Assembly (NCBI GenBank): GCA_963828405.1
Contig: CAWHEG010000026.1
Span: forward strand, 9,329-73,328
DNA length: 64,000 nt
Direction of reading: 5' to 3'
Source: JANMJD01 sp963828405
GTDB lineage: Bacteria > Actinomycetota > Acidimicrobiia > Acidimicrobiales > Ilumatobacteraceae
A program made the translations under genes and the position numbers. Positions 49,019 through 58,544 of this stretch are shown in pieces (positions within the stretch are counted from its first letter, which is position 1; every line of letters begins with the position of its first letter). The notes beneath the pieces were generated by a model that worked only from the letters and a program-made list of their open reading frames with translations, was not told the DNA's origin and searched no databases.

Positions 49019-50299
49019 GTGCGCCGGCCGACCCCCAGACCGATCGACCGCGATCGGCCGTTGCTCGTCCATCTGACCACGGTCGACATGAGCCTCGAGC
49101 TGCTGCTCGGCCCACAGCTGCGGGCGTTCCGCGACGCCGGCTACGACGTGATCGGGGTCTCGGCGACCGGCCCGTACGTCGCCGGCCTCGAAGCCGACGG
49201 GATCCGCCATATCGCCCTCGAGCACGCCACCCGCTCGTTCTCGATCGGCGACGACCTCGGGGCGATGGTCGAGCTGATCAGGCTGTTCCGCCGGCTCCAG
49301 CCCGACATCGTCCACACCCACAACCCCAAGCCGGGGGTGTATGGGCGCATCGCCGCGAAGGTCGCCGGGGTGCCGGTGATCGTCAACACGGTCCACGGGT
49401 TGTTCGCCCAGCCGACCGATCGGTGGGCGAAGAAGGCCGTCGTCTACGGCCTCGAACGGCTCGCCTCGGTCTGCTCGCAGGCCGAGCTCGTCCAGAACCC
49501 CGAGGACGTGGCGACGCTGCGCAAGCTGCGGATCCCGTCGTCGAAGCTGCACCTGCTCGGCAACGGGGTCGATCTGACCCGGTTCCAACCGCACCTCGTG
49601 TCCGCCGAAGCCCGCGAGGCTGCCCGCCGGGAGATGGGCGCCGACGGTGACGGTGACGTGGTCGTCGGGTTCGTCGGGCGGATGGTCAACGAGAAGGGCA
49701 TCCCCGAGCTGATCGACGCCGCCGAACGGGTGATGGAGCACCACCCCCGGGCCCGTTTCGCCCTGATCGGCCCGCACGACGGCACCCGGGCCGACGACGT
49801 CCCCGCCGCCCTGCTCGACCGGGCCCGGTCGCTCGGGGTCGCCGTGCTCGGGCACCGCGACGACGTCGTGCCGTACTACGCCGGGATGGACCTGTTCGTG
49901 CTGCCCAGCCATCGCGAGGGCTTCCCCCGCTCGGTGATGGAGGCAGCCGCGATGGGCGTGCCGACGGTGGCCACCGACATCCGCGGCTGCCGCCAGGCGG
50001 TGACGGCCGAGTCGGGCCTGCTCGTTCCGGTGCGTGACGCCCCGGCGCTGGCAGCTGCGCTGGACTCGCTGGTGGGTGATGACGACCGCCGGGCCGCACT
50101 GTCGATCGGGGCGCAGCGGTTGGCGGCAGAGCGCTTCGACGTGCAGCACCAGATCGACCTCAGCCTCGGCGTCTACCAGCGGGGCCTCGACCGAGTGGGC
50201 CTCGACCGGGCCGACCTTGGCCGTCGTGATCTCGACCGGGCCGGCCTCGAGCGGGCCAGGCCGACCGCGCCCGTAGACCATCAGGGGACCCGGGCATGA
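49019..50299 (+). CDS. GT4-family glycosyltransferase with pentapeptide-like tail
   Basis: 426 residues. N-terminal LVHLTTVDMSLELLLGPQLRAFRDAGYDV and VHTHNPKPGVYGRIAAKVAGVPVIVNTVHG; C-terminal GRMVNEKGIPELIDAA and LFVLPSHREGFPRSVMEAAAMG with the E-x7-E donor motif. A short tail of near-pentapeptide units (GLDRVGLDRADLGRRDLDRAGLER, about 383-407) follows. It starts the polysaccharide cluster; probably polyprenyl-linked sugar assembly at the inner membrane. Overlaps the epimerase start by four bases. Confidence 0.85.
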   Translation: MRRPTPRPIDRDRPLLVHLTTVDMSLELLLGPQLRAFRDAGYDVIGVSATGPYVAGLEADGIRHIALEHATRSFSIGDDLGAMVELIRLFRRLQPDIVHTHNPKPGVYGRIAAKVAGVPVIVNTVHGLFAQPTDRWAKKAVVYGLERLASVCSQAELVQNPEDVATLRKLRIPSSKLHLLGNGVDLTRFQPHLVSAEAREAARREMGADGDGDVVVGFVGRMVNEKGIPELIDAAERVMEHHPRARFALIGPHDGTRADDVPAALLDRARSLGVAVLGHRDDVVPYYAGMDLFVLPSHREGFPRSVMEAAAMGVPTVATDIRGCRQAVTAESGLLVPVRDAPALAAALDSLVGDDDRRAALSIGAQRLAAERFDVQHQIDLSLGVYQRGLDRVGLDRADLGRRDLDRAGLERARPTAPVDHQGTRA

Positions 50300-51264
50300 T
50301 CCCCATGATCGACGTACCCGTGGTCGTCACCGGCGGAGCCGGCTTCATCGGCGCCAACCTGTGCCGCACGCTGCTGCAGCGGGGCGCACCCGAGGTGATC
50401 GTGCTCGACGACCTGTCGAGCGGGTTCCTCGCCAACCTCGACGGCCTCGATGTGCGCTTCGTCGAGGGGAGCATCCTCGATCGCCACCTGCTCGCCGAGG
50501 TCGTCCCGCAGGGCGCGGCGATCGTCCACCTGGCGGCGCGGCCGTCGGTGCCCCGCTCGGTGATTGACCCGATCCGCTCCCACGAGATGAACGCCACGGG
50601 CACGATCTACGTGCTCGAGGCGGCCCGGGCCGCTGGTGCCCGCCAAGTGATCGTCGCCAGTTCGTCGTCGGTGTACGGCGACAACGACGCGCCGTTCAAG
50701 CACGAGGACCTGCCTGTCGCCCCGCGCAGCCCGTACGGCGCGTCGAAGCTGGCCACCGAGTCGTACACGCTGGCCTACCAGCGCACCTACGGACTGGCGA
50801 CGCTGGCCTTCCGCTTCTTCAACGTCTACGGGCCGCTGCAAGCGGCCGGGCATGCCTACGCCGCGGTGATCCCGGCATTCATCGACGCGGCGTTGACGGG
50901 CCAGCCGATGACCGTCCACGGCGACGGCCTGCAGAGCCGTGACTTCACCTTCGTCGACAGCGTGACCGACGCCATCGCCCGGGCGGTCGCCGGCGGCGTC
51001 TCCTACGACGGGCCGGTGAACCTGGCCTTCGGCACCTCGGCGACGCTGCTCGACGTGGTCGGGCTGCTGGAGGCCGAACTGGGCCGTCCGCTGCAACGGC
51101 GGCACATCGAGCCGCGCGCCGGGGACATCTACCGGTCCCGGGCCGCCGGCGAACGGCTGGCCTCGCTGCTCCCCGAGGTCACGCCGACCGAGCTGTCGGT
51201 CGGCGTCGCCCGCACGTTGGCGTGGGCCCGGTCGCAGGGCTCCCGCGCCGGCGTGGCGAGCTGA
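50296..51264 (+). CDS. NAD-dependent epimerase/dehydratase
   Basis: 322 residues. VVTGGAGFIGANLCRTLL is the NAD motif; SSVYGD and YGASKLATE give the Ser-Tyr-Lys triad (YxxxK), and FRFFNVYGP follows. Typical of UDP-hexose 4-epimerases or dTDP-sugar enzymes (SDR extended type). Supplies nucleotide sugars for this cluster. The ATGA overlap with the preceding GT4 and an 11-base gap to the next gene mark an operon. Confidence 0.88.
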   Translation: MIPMIDVPVVVTGGAGFIGANLCRTLLQRGAPEVIVLDDLSSGFLANLDGLDVRFVEGSILDRHLLAEVVPQGAAIVHLAARPSVPRSVIDPIRSHEMNATGTIYVLEAARAAGARQVIVASSSSVYGDNDAPFKHEDLPVAPRSPYGASKLATESYTLAYQRTYGLATLAFRFFNVYGPLQAAGHAYAAVIPAFIDAALTGQPMTVHGDGLQSRDFTFVDSVTDAIARAVAGGVSYDGPVNLAFGTSATLLDVVGLLEAELGRPLQRRHIEPRAGDIYRSRAAGERLASLLPEVTPTELSVGVARTLAWARSQGSRAGVAS

Positions 51265-51274
51265 CGCCCGGCCG

Positions 51275-53518
51275 ATGAGGATCCTGCACGTCGTGCCCAG
51301 CCTCGGCTCGGGCGGCTCGGAACGGTCGCTCTACGAGAGCCTGGCGCGCTTCCCACCCGACATCGACTCACGCGTGCTCGTCTTCGGCCGGCGGGAGGGG
51401 GGTGTACACGACCTGGTCGAGAGACTCGGCGTTCCCGTCGTCGTGTGCCCGGGCTCCTATCTCGCCCGCCTGCGGGCGACGATCGCTCAGATCCGGCGGT
51501 GGCGCCCCGACCTCGTCCACACCTCTGTGCCCGAGGCCGACCTGGTGGGGCGGGTCGCCGGACGGCTGTGCCGGGTGCCGGTGCTCTCGACCCTGGTCAA
51601 CACCTCGTACGACCCGCTGCGCAGGGCCGATCCCGCCGTGGGCAGATTGGCGCTCGCCGGGCATCGCCGCCTCGACCAGCTCACCTCGCGGATGTGCGTC
51701 GGGCACTTCCGGGCGGTCAGCGAGGCGGTGGCCGCCGATGCGGCCAGCGGCCTCGGCATTCCCCGTCGGCGCATCACGGTCATCCCGCGTGGTCGCAGTG
51801 GCGAGGCGTTGACGACGATCTCTCCCGACGAGCGGGCTGCCGTGCGTCGGGAGTTGGGCCTTCCGCCGGATGCCGTGGTCGTCGGCACCGTCGGGCGGAT
51901 GGTGTACCAGAAGGCGCTCGACGTCCTCCTCGAGGGGTTCGCCGACGCGGTACGCGCCGCACCCGAAATCGATCTGCGGCTGGTGCACGCCGGGCCGGAA
52001 GGTCCCGAGACGCCGCGGATCCGGGCGCGCATCACCGAGCTCGGGCTGAATGGGCGGGTCGTCCTGCTCGGGTCGCGACCGGAGGCGGCGGCCACGGTGC
52101 TCCCGGCACTCGACGTGTTCGCCTTCCCCTCGCGGTACGAAGGCATGCCCGGAGCATTGATCGAGGCGCTCGGGCGCGGTCTGCCCGTCGTCGCCAGCGA
52201 CATCGGCCCCAATCGGGAAGTCGCCGACGGTGTGGCCAGGTTCGTGCCGGTCAACGACGCCCGAGCTCTCGGCCGGGCGATCCTCGAGCTGGCCCGTGAC
52301 CGCGACGCCGCGGCGACCCTCGGTGCGACCGGTCATCAGCGCGTCGCTGTTGGGTTCGACATGAACCATGTCGTCGAGCGGGAGGCGGCGCTGTACCGCA
52401 GCGCCGCCGGGGCCGAACCCGACTCCCCGGAGACGGACGACCTACGCAGCGGTATCACCCGTCGTCGGGTGACCTTGGTGATCTCGTCGACGGACCGCCG
52501 GGGGGCCGAGACCTTCACGTCGGAGTTGGCGGATGAGCTGGCCGGAGCGGGGTTCGAGGTTGCGTTCGTCGCCTTGGAGCCCGGTCGGCGTGAGCACCCG
52601 CTGCCGGCGATGGTGCTCGGACCGTCGAGATGGTCGTGGCGGACCTGGCGCGAGCTATACCGGCATGTGGCCCCCGGCGGGGTGACGGTGGCGGTGGGCG
52701 GTAATGCACTGATCCCATGCGCCGTGCTCGGCTTCGTCCGTCGCCGCGCCGTGGTCTACGGCGGCATCGGCGACCCGGCGGCGTGGGGGAGCGTGAGGCT
52801 GGCGACGATCCGCGTCGGTTGGCCGCTGCGTGCCTGCCGGCGTGTGTACGCGATCTATCCCGGGGCTGCCGAGTACCTCGTCGAGCGGTACCGCCTGCGC
52901 GCCGACCGAGTGGGGGTGATCACCAACGGGCGGAGTGCCGAACGCTTCCAACCGGCGTCGCCCGAGGTTCGCGTTGCGGCGAGAGCCACGCTCGGCCTCG
53001 ACGACGACCACCGGTGGGTCGGCTTCGTCGGGGCGCTGAGCGAGGAGAAGCGCCCGCTGCTGGCCATCGAAGCGGTCGCCGCCGACAAGTCCCTGGGTCT
53101 GGTGGTCGCCGGAGACGGGCCGTTGCGAGCGCAGTGCGAGCAACTCGCCGACCGGACGGCGGCGGGCCGTGTGCGCTTCCTCGGCCAGGTCGACGATGCC
53201 CGGGCCGTGTATCGGGCGGTCGACGCTCTCGTCGTGCCGAGCCGTACCGAGGGCGTGCCGGGGGTGGCGATTGAGGCCGGCCTGAGCGGGCTGCCGGTAG
53301 TGGCCACACGGGTGGGCGGGGTCCCGTACGTGGTGGTCGACGGCGAGACCGGTCTGCTCGTCGTGGCCGGCGATCGGCCGGGCCTCACCGGCGCGTTGCT
53401 CGGGGCGATCGGCCGCCGCGACGAACTCGGGGCCGCGGCCAGGCGTCGGTGCGTCGAGTGCTTCTCGTCGGCGACGATCATGCGCGGTTGGATCGAGGAG
53501 GTGTCCCGCCTCGCCTAG
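51275..53518 (+). CDS. Tandem GT4-GT4 fused glycosyltransferase
   Basis: 747 residues: two complete GT-B modules. The first is about 1-375 (ILHVVPSLGSGGSERSLYESLARF; PSRYEGMPGALIEALGRG). The second is about 390-745 (VTLVISSTDRRGAETFTSELADEL; VVPSRTEGVPGVAIEAGLSG). Each ends with a donor-site E-x7-E (EGMPGALIE, EGVPGVAIE). Likely adds two successive sugars, or one domain may be an acceptor-side partner. Ends the plus operon; the minus-strand sulfotransferase follows. Confidence 0.85.
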   Translation: MRILHVVPSLGSGGSERSLYESLARFPPDIDSRVLVFGRREGGVHDLVERLGVPVVVCPGSYLARLRATIAQIRRWRPDLVHTSVPEADLVGRVAGRLCRVPVLSTLVNTSYDPLRRADPAVGRLALAGHRRLDQLTSRMCVGHFRAVSEAVAADAASGLGIPRRRITVIPRGRSGEALTTISPDERAAVRRELGLPPDAVVVGTVGRMVYQKALDVLLEGFADAVRAAPEIDLRLVHAGPEGPETPRIRARITELGLNGRVVLLGSRPEAAATVLPALDVFAFPSRYEGMPGALIEALGRGLPVVASDIGPNREVADGVARFVPVNDARALGRAILELARDRDAAATLGATGHQRVAVGFDMNHVVEREAALYRSAAGAEPDSPETDDLRSGITRRRVTLVISSTDRRGAETFTSELADELAGAGFEVAFVALEPGRREHPLPAMVLGPSRWSWRTWRELYRHVAPGGVTVAVGGNALIPCAVLGFVRRRAVVYGGIGDPAAWGSVRLATIRVGWPLRACRRVYAIYPGAAEYLVERYRLRADRVGVITNGRSAERFQPASPEVRVAARATLGLDDDHRWVGFVGALSEEKRPLLAIEAVAADKSLGLVVAGDGPLRAQCEQLADRTAAGRVRFLGQVDDARAVYRAVDALVVPSRTEGVPGVAIEAGLSGLPVVATRVGGVPYVVVDGETGLLVVAGDRPGLTGALLGAIGRRDELGAAARRRCVECFSSATIMRGWIEEVSRLA

Positions 53519-53575
53519 ACGAACTGTCCATCCGTGGCTTGGATGCCGAACCCGGGCCGACGTGCGCATCAGCGG

Positions 53576-54418
53576 TCAGCGCGGCCAGAGCGGGGCGCAG
53601 CCGAGCGCCGATTCGAGTGCCGCCGTGTCCGCCCAGAGGGATGTCTCCAACTCGGCGGGAATCTCGCAGCGCGAGGAGTCGAGCAGCCGTCGGTACTTCG
53701 GGTCGTCCCTGGTCAACATGCGCGAAGTGACTGCGCGGACCGGTGAGGGGATCCACTTAGGTCCATTGGTGATGCCCCTCTCGAAGAGCCAGAGCATCGG
53801 GCGGGTGAAGGACTTCTTGCTCTCGGTGACGTTCTGTTGCGGCAGGGGGACCGGGATCAGGCTCAGGTCGAGGAAGCGCAGGATGCCCTCCCACGCCGGT
53901 CCGTGGTTGAGGTCCTCGCTGCGGGCGACGTGGATCCGGTTCGACGGGAAGCGCGCCAGGTAGGGGGTCAGGGCGCGGTGGTAGCGGCTGCGGGCACCGT
54001 AGCGTTCGGGTTCGTCGCGCAGCAGCCGATCGAACGACCGGCGCTCCCGTCCGCGTTGCACCTGGTGGCGATACTCCGAGCGCATCCGCTCGATCGGGTG
54101 GCGGACCAGGAAGATCAGCCGGACGTTGGGCAGGACGGCGTTGATGCGCTCGGCGGCGATCGCGGCGAGCGCCGGGTCGGTGTAGCTGACGGAGGATTCG
54201 CCGACGAGCGTTGCCGGCCCGGAGCGGCTGAACTGAGAGAAGTACCAGTCGGTGCCGGTGGCCCACACCGAATCGTCGGAGAAGAAGTTCGGCTCCTGGA
54301 TCTGCGGGACACCGACCTTGGGATGCATCTCGAGCCACCGTTGGGTCGAAGTTGTCGCCGCCTTCATCGCTCCGATGATGATGTACTCTGGACCATTGGC
54401 TGATCGGTTGACGAGCAT
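53576..54418 (-). CDS. Sulfotransferase
   Basis: 280 residues from ATG 54418; a longer start at 54520 is possible. The PAPS 5'-phosphosulfate loop is YIIIGAMKAATTSTQRWLE, and the 3'-phosphate motif IFLVRHPIERMRSEYRHQV follows. Transfers sulfate from PAPS to a sugar or peptide. In this cluster it would decorate the polysaccharide. It is the one minus-strand gene inside the cluster. Confidence 0.85.
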   Translation of the reverse strand: MLVNRSANGPEYIIIGAMKAATTSTQRWLEMHPKVGVPQIQEPNFFSDDSVWATGTDWYFSQFSRSGPATLVGESSVSYTDPALAAIAAERINAVLPNVRLIFLVRHPIERMRSEYRHQVQRGRERRSFDRLLRDEPERYGARSRYHRALTPYLARFPSNRIHVARSEDLNHGPAWEGILRFLDLSLIPVPLPQQNVTESKKSFTRPMLWLFERGITNGPKWIPSPVRAVTSRMLTRDDPKYRRLLDSSRCEIPAELETSLWADTAALESALGCAPLWPR

Positions 54419-54741
54419 CGACGAGGCGCCTCGCAGCGAATCGGTGAACCCCCACCAACCTGCCCGGTGAGGCTTCACAACCAGCGTGGGTCGGCATCTG
54501 ACCCTAGTGGTAACCTGCACCCCGCGAACAGGCCGGCGGCGTAGGCCACATTGCCTGAATCGTCCCTGAGTGTGTTTGATGGTTCACCATGAGAGTTGCA
54601 TTCGTCGGCGGCGAGAAGCACTACGATCGGCATCGCCGCGGGGAATTGGGCCTTTTGGCGCGGCCAGCGAGTGCCCGGCTAGTGCGAGGCTTCGGGAGCG
54701 GAACGTTCGGTACCCGGCGTGAGACCCGAAGGAGAGTGGCG

Positions 54742-55896
54742 TTGGACGGGAATCCCGGGAGCCCGTCGATGGCCAGCAGCACGCGACAGCACCCCTTGCG
54801 ATGGCCGGCCCTCGACGGACTGCGCGGGTTGGCCATCGTCCTCGTGGTCGGGCTTCACATCGGGCTGCCACCCCTCAATCGTGGGGGGTTCCTGGGCGTC
54901 GAACTGTTCTTTGTCTTGAGTGGTTTCCTCATCACGTACCTGCTCCTATTCGAGTGGCGACAGGCGTCGGCAATCGCGCTGCCGAGGTTCTACCTCAGGC
55001 GATTCCTCCGGCTGGCACCCGCGCAGTTCGTCATGTGTCTCTCGATTCTTGGCGTCACACTGGCCCTGGGCGGGGCGTCAACGAAGCGCGCTGCCGAATT
55101 GGGTGCCTTCTCCTCACTGCTGTACTTTTCGAACTGGGTCAAGGCTTTCGGCTGGTGGAATCAGGGCCCATTCACGCACACCTGGTCACTGGCAATCGAG
55201 GAGCAGTATTATCTTCTGTGGCCCCTCGTGCTGGTGCTCTTCACTCGCCGCCGATCCCTCGACTGGATCCTTCGAGGAACCTTTATGCTGTGTTTGGCGA
55301 CGTTCGCGGCCCGGACGGTCTTGTATCTGCAAGGTGCATGCAACACGAGTTATCCGGACGGACCAGCATGCCCGCGGCTGTACAACGGGTTGGATACTCG
55401 TGCGCCTGCCCTGCTCATCGGCTCGGTCTGTGGTGTGCTGGTGGCTAGTGGCCGATACTGGACGACACGCCGTGCAACTTCATGGGCGTATTTGGGTACG
55501 ATCACGCTTCTTGGGTGCTCGGTCTCGTTCACCGAGACTGCACGGATGATCGGGTTCGGGCTGACGGCAGTGGACCTGATGATTGCCGGGACGCTCATGG
55601 CCATCGTCTCGGCGCGCCCGGATCAGTGGTTGATCAGAATTCTCTCGATGGGCGCTCTACGGGCGCTTGGTCGGGTGTCGTACGGACTGTACCTCTGGCA
55701 CAAAGCCATTATTGTGCTCGTGAACGGTCCCGAACTCGGATGGTCGCGACCAGTGGAGATGCTCGTCGAAGGGGTGTTCTTCACGGTGTCGACGCTCCTT
55801 TCCTGGTACCTTCTCGAGCGACCCATCCTCCAGATGCGCGATCACCGAGTGACGGTAGTGATCGATGAACCGGACGCTGAATTGAAGGCCGCATGA
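54742..55896 (+). CDS. Acyltransferase 3 (OafA-type) membrane protein
   Basis: About 384 residues from TTG 54742 with AAGGAG seven bases upstream; ATG 54769 is an alternative, and a longer frame reaches 54589. PALDGLRGLAIVLVVGLHI and GGFLGVELFFVLSGFLITYLLL carry the acyltransferase-3 motifs; WSLAIEEQYYLLWPL follows. About ten membrane segments. It acetylates or acylates sugars. This and following genes are clearly lower in GC. Confidence 0.87.
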   Translation: MDGNPGSPSMASSTRQHPLRWPALDGLRGLAIVLVVGLHIGLPPLNRGGFLGVELFFVLSGFLITYLLLFEWRQASAIALPRFYLRRFLRLAPAQFVMCLSILGVTLALGGASTKRAAELGAFSSLLYFSNWVKAFGWWNQGPFTHTWSLAIEEQYYLLWPLVLVLFTRRRSLDWILRGTFMLCLATFAARTVLYLQGACNTSYPDGPACPRLYNGLDTRAPALLIGSVCGVLVASGRYWTTRRATSWAYLGTITLLGCSVSFTETARMIGFGLTAVDLMIAGTLMAIVSARPDQWLIRILSMGALRALGRVSYGLYLWHKAIIVLVNGPELGWSRPVEMLVEGVFFTVSTLLSWYLLERPILQMRDHRVTVVIDEPDAELKAA

Positions 55897-56870
55897 TCCG
55901 GATTCTTAATGGACGAAGTAGACGATCTAAGCCAAAGAAGCTTGCAGTCGTCACGCACGGCCGGCTCGGAAATCAGCTCTTCCAATTCGCAGCTCTACGC
56001 GCGATCGTATCTCGGTCGGAGCCGGTTCTGATCTACGACGGATTGGCGCGATCGGCCGATCTACAGCGAACCTTGGTGGACGGCGCCGTCCAGCTCATCG
56101 GCCCAGCAGCGGCGGCTCGGCTCGGTCGATTCCCGATCCCTGCGTCGCGTCATCGTGAGATCCCGGAGATGCTGGCTCGATGCTTAGACCAATCATCACC
56201 CTGGATCGCCCGTCGGCATACGTGGAACGAAGGCCTCTGGTACGGGCTCGAACCGATCCCGGTTGGGGGGCGGCCCAAGGTTGTGCGAGGTTACTTCCAA
56301 AACGAGGGGTACTTCGCGGCCGCCCGCGAGGCGGTAGGGGCATCGTTCAGGCCTCCGTCCGAGGCTGTTCTGCGGTCAAGGGATTCACTGGGCCGGCACC
56401 GGCTTCCCACCGTCGCCGTCGTTGTCCGCGCGGGTGCGGACTACGACCGTCTCGGCTGGACGCCGCCGCTTGCGTGGTACATGTCGGCGTTGGATGAGAT
56501 GAGGGCCATGGTGGGTGACGCCCACGTCGTCGTCTTTTCGGACATCGCAGTCGCTCGGCAGGCCGTCTGCCTCCTCGCCTCCTCCCACGGTCCGGTCAGC
56601 GAGGCCCCAGGCCTGAGTGCGGTCGACCAGTTGAACCTGATCTCGCTGCTCGACCACGCGGTCGTCGCCCCGAGCAGTTTTGCCTGGTGGGGAGCATGGC
56701 TGGGGGATCATCGCACCGGCTACCTCGCTCACCGCCGAGTCATCGCCCCAACACCGTGGATCGATCCGCTTGCCCGTACCGTGCCTGATCGCTGGGTTTC
56801 GCTACGGCTGGACGCGACGAGCGCACCGATGCACCCGACACTGCGGGCACGGAGCGATGAGTCATGCTGA
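55893..56870 (+). CDS. GT11-family fucosyltransferase-like protein
   Basis: 325 residues. HGRLGNQLFQFAALRAI is the GT11 N-terminal motif; the later SFAWWGAWLG is the family's C-terminal motif. The usual HxRRxD donor motif appears altered as VVVRAGADYDRLGW, with the first His and second Arg not conserved, so alpha-1,2-fucosyl transfer is not assured. Its start overlaps the acyltransferase stop (ATGA). Confidence 0.75.
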   Translation: MIRILNGRSRRSKPKKLAVVTHGRLGNQLFQFAALRAIVSRSEPVLIYDGLARSADLQRTLVDGAVQLIGPAAAARLGRFPIPASRHREIPEMLARCLDQSSPWIARRHTWNEGLWYGLEPIPVGGRPKVVRGYFQNEGYFAAAREAVGASFRPPSEAVLRSRDSLGRHRLPTVAVVVRAGADYDRLGWTPPLAWYMSALDEMRAMVGDAHVVVFSDIAVARQAVCLLASSHGPVSEAPGLSAVDQLNLISLLDHAVVAPSSFAWWGAWLGDHRTGYLAHRRVIAPTPWIDPLARTVPDRWVSLRLDATSAPMHPTLRARSDESC

Positions 56871-57793
56871 CAACGGTCATCATCTGCACGTATCGGCGGC
56901 CGCATCTTCTCCCGCGAGCGATTCGAAGTGTTCTGGGTCAAACGTACCGGAATCTCGAGCTGATCGTCATCGATGACTGCTCGCAGGACGAGACTGCGAG
57001 TGTTGTGGCCCAATTCGCCGATCTTCGGGTCTCGTGCCATGTCAACGAATCAAACCTCGGCCTACCGGCCAGCCGGAACGCCGGGCTGAGACTTGCGAAG
57101 GGGGAATTGGTCGCGTTCCTCGATGATGACGATGAGTGGCTACCGGAGAAGCTGTCGTTGCAGGTGGCTTTGCTCGACGCAACTCCATCGGCCGGAGCGT
57201 GCTGGTCCTACCAGCGCTGGGTGCACGACGACGGCCGCGTTGTCGATCGTCGAATCCGGTTGAACGGTAGCATCCACGCGAAGCTCCTGATGCACGACAT
57301 CGTGATGATGCAGCCGCTTCTTGTTCGGAAGGATGCACTAATCAGGATCGGTGGGTTTGATCCGAAGCTCCGCTGCTTCGAAGACTATGATATGTCTCTG
57401 CGGCTCTCGCAGATCTGTGAATTTGTCACCGTGGAAGAGACCCTCGTCGTAATGCATTCGACTCCATACTCGATGTCCAAGGACACGGCCGGCAGTCTCA
57501 TGGCGTTGGAGTACCTGCTTGTCAAGCACGTTGAGATGACCAAGGGGCGGCCAGGTTCGCGCTGGTTCTGTCGGGCTGCAGGATACTCAGCTGCTCTTGG
57601 GTTGCAGGACAAGAAGAGGTTCTACGTGACCAAGTCATGGAGGTGCGCGCCTGTACACGTGCCTTCCTTGGTTCGGGTTCTCGTTCTGCTGGCCGGGGGG
57701 CCAGAGCTGCTGAAGTCTTTCGCTAGAATGCGGCTTCGCGCTGTCCGTCTCGGGCGAAACATACGAGTCGCAGTGTCTCGAAACCAGTCGTAA
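56864..57793 (+). CDS. GT2-family glycosyltransferase
   Basis: 309 residues, GT-A fold. TVIICTYRRPHLLPRAIRSVLGQTY, VIDDCSQDET (first Asp), SRNAGLRLAKGELVAFLDDDDEW (DxD) and a late FEDYDMSLRLSQ (catalytic Asp). Transfers a sugar from an NDP-donor. Overlaps the GT11 end by seven bases and is part of the chain 54.7-63 kb. Confidence 0.88.
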   Translation: MLTTVIICTYRRPHLLPRAIRSVLGQTYRNLELIVIDDCSQDETASVVAQFADLRVSCHVNESNLGLPASRNAGLRLAKGELVAFLDDDDEWLPEKLSLQVALLDATPSAGACWSYQRWVHDDGRVVDRRIRLNGSIHAKLLMHDIVMMQPLLVRKDALIRIGGFDPKLRCFEDYDMSLRLSQICEFVTVEETLVVMHSTPYSMSKDTAGSLMALEYLLVKHVEMTKGRPGSRWFCRAAGYSAALGLQDKKRFYVTKSWRCAPVHVPSLVRVLVLLAGGPELLKSFARMRLRAVRLGRNIRVAVSRNQS

Positions 57794-57803
57794 GGATGTG
57801 TCG

Positions 57804-58544
57804 ATGAAATACAATGAGAAGTTCTTCGAGATGGAGGACTTGCATGCGCGTCGCGCCGCGCCCCGTGCCGTAAGATTTTTGAACGATCTGCTTGGCTGTT
57901 CACGGGTCGTAGACGTTGGGTGTGGGCGAGGTGCCTGGTCGCTGGAGTTCCGGAAGCTGGGGTGCGAGGTGACAGCCATTGACGGTTCTACGGGGGCGAT
58001 GGGTGCGCTGACATCGGCTGGCTGCGAGTTCATCCAAACCGATCTGACGTCACCGAGCGGGGTCCCGACCGGGTTTGAACTTGCCCTGTGTCTGGAGGTC
58101 GCCGAGCACTTGCCCGTGTCTGCGGCCGCTGTGCTCGTCGATGTCCTTGCGCACTCGGCGCAGGCGGTGTTCTTCTCGGCGGCGATTCCAGGTCAGGGAG
58201 GAGCACACCACGTGAACGAGCAATGGCAGAGTTGGTGGGCGGCGCTCTTCGCCAAGCGGGGTCTGTACCCTTCGCTGTGCTTCCGGGACGCGTTCTGGAA
58301 CGACCTTGAGGTGGCGTACTGGTACTCCCAGAATGGAGTGGTCTACGTCCCGATCGGGCATCCCATTCTGGTGTCCGATTGTGCGTCGGCGGTCTTCGAT
58401 GTTGTGCACCCGCGTGCGTTCCGGGCCGCCGTGGCCCGGACCTCCTCGTCGCGAGTCGTGGCGCGTGAGTTGCCGGCGGGGCTCATCGCTGCGGCGAGAC
58501 GTCGCCTCGGCGCCCCGAACATCGGAGAGAACCATGGCGCCTGA
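57804..58544 (+). CDS. Class I SAM-dependent methyltransferase
   Basis: 246 residues from ATG 57804 (AAGGA seven bases upstream; GTG 57798 is too close). VVDVGCGRGAWSLEFRKLG and LCLEVAEHLP are motif I and the post-II motif. Likely a sugar O-methyltransferase in this cluster. Overlaps the next methyltransferase by 11 bases. Confidence 0.83.
   Translation: MKYNEKFFEMEDLHARRAAPRAVRFLNDLLGCSRVVDVGCGRGAWSLEFRKLGCEVTAIDGSTGAMGALTSAGCEFIQTDLTSPSGVPTGFELALCLEVAEHLPVSAAAVLVDVLAHSAQAVFFSAAIPGQGGAHHVNEQWQSWWAALFAKRGLYPSLCFRDAFWNDLEVAYWYSQNGVVYVPIGHPILVSDCASAVFDVVHPRAFRAAVARTSSSRVVARELPAGLIAAARRRLGAPNIGENHGA

Noticed and set aside
48505..49650. A 381-codon plus-strand frame
   Set aside because: It is a chain of a shadow of the Phd gene, the tRNA-like sequence, the transposase fragment and a shadow of the GT4; not one gene.
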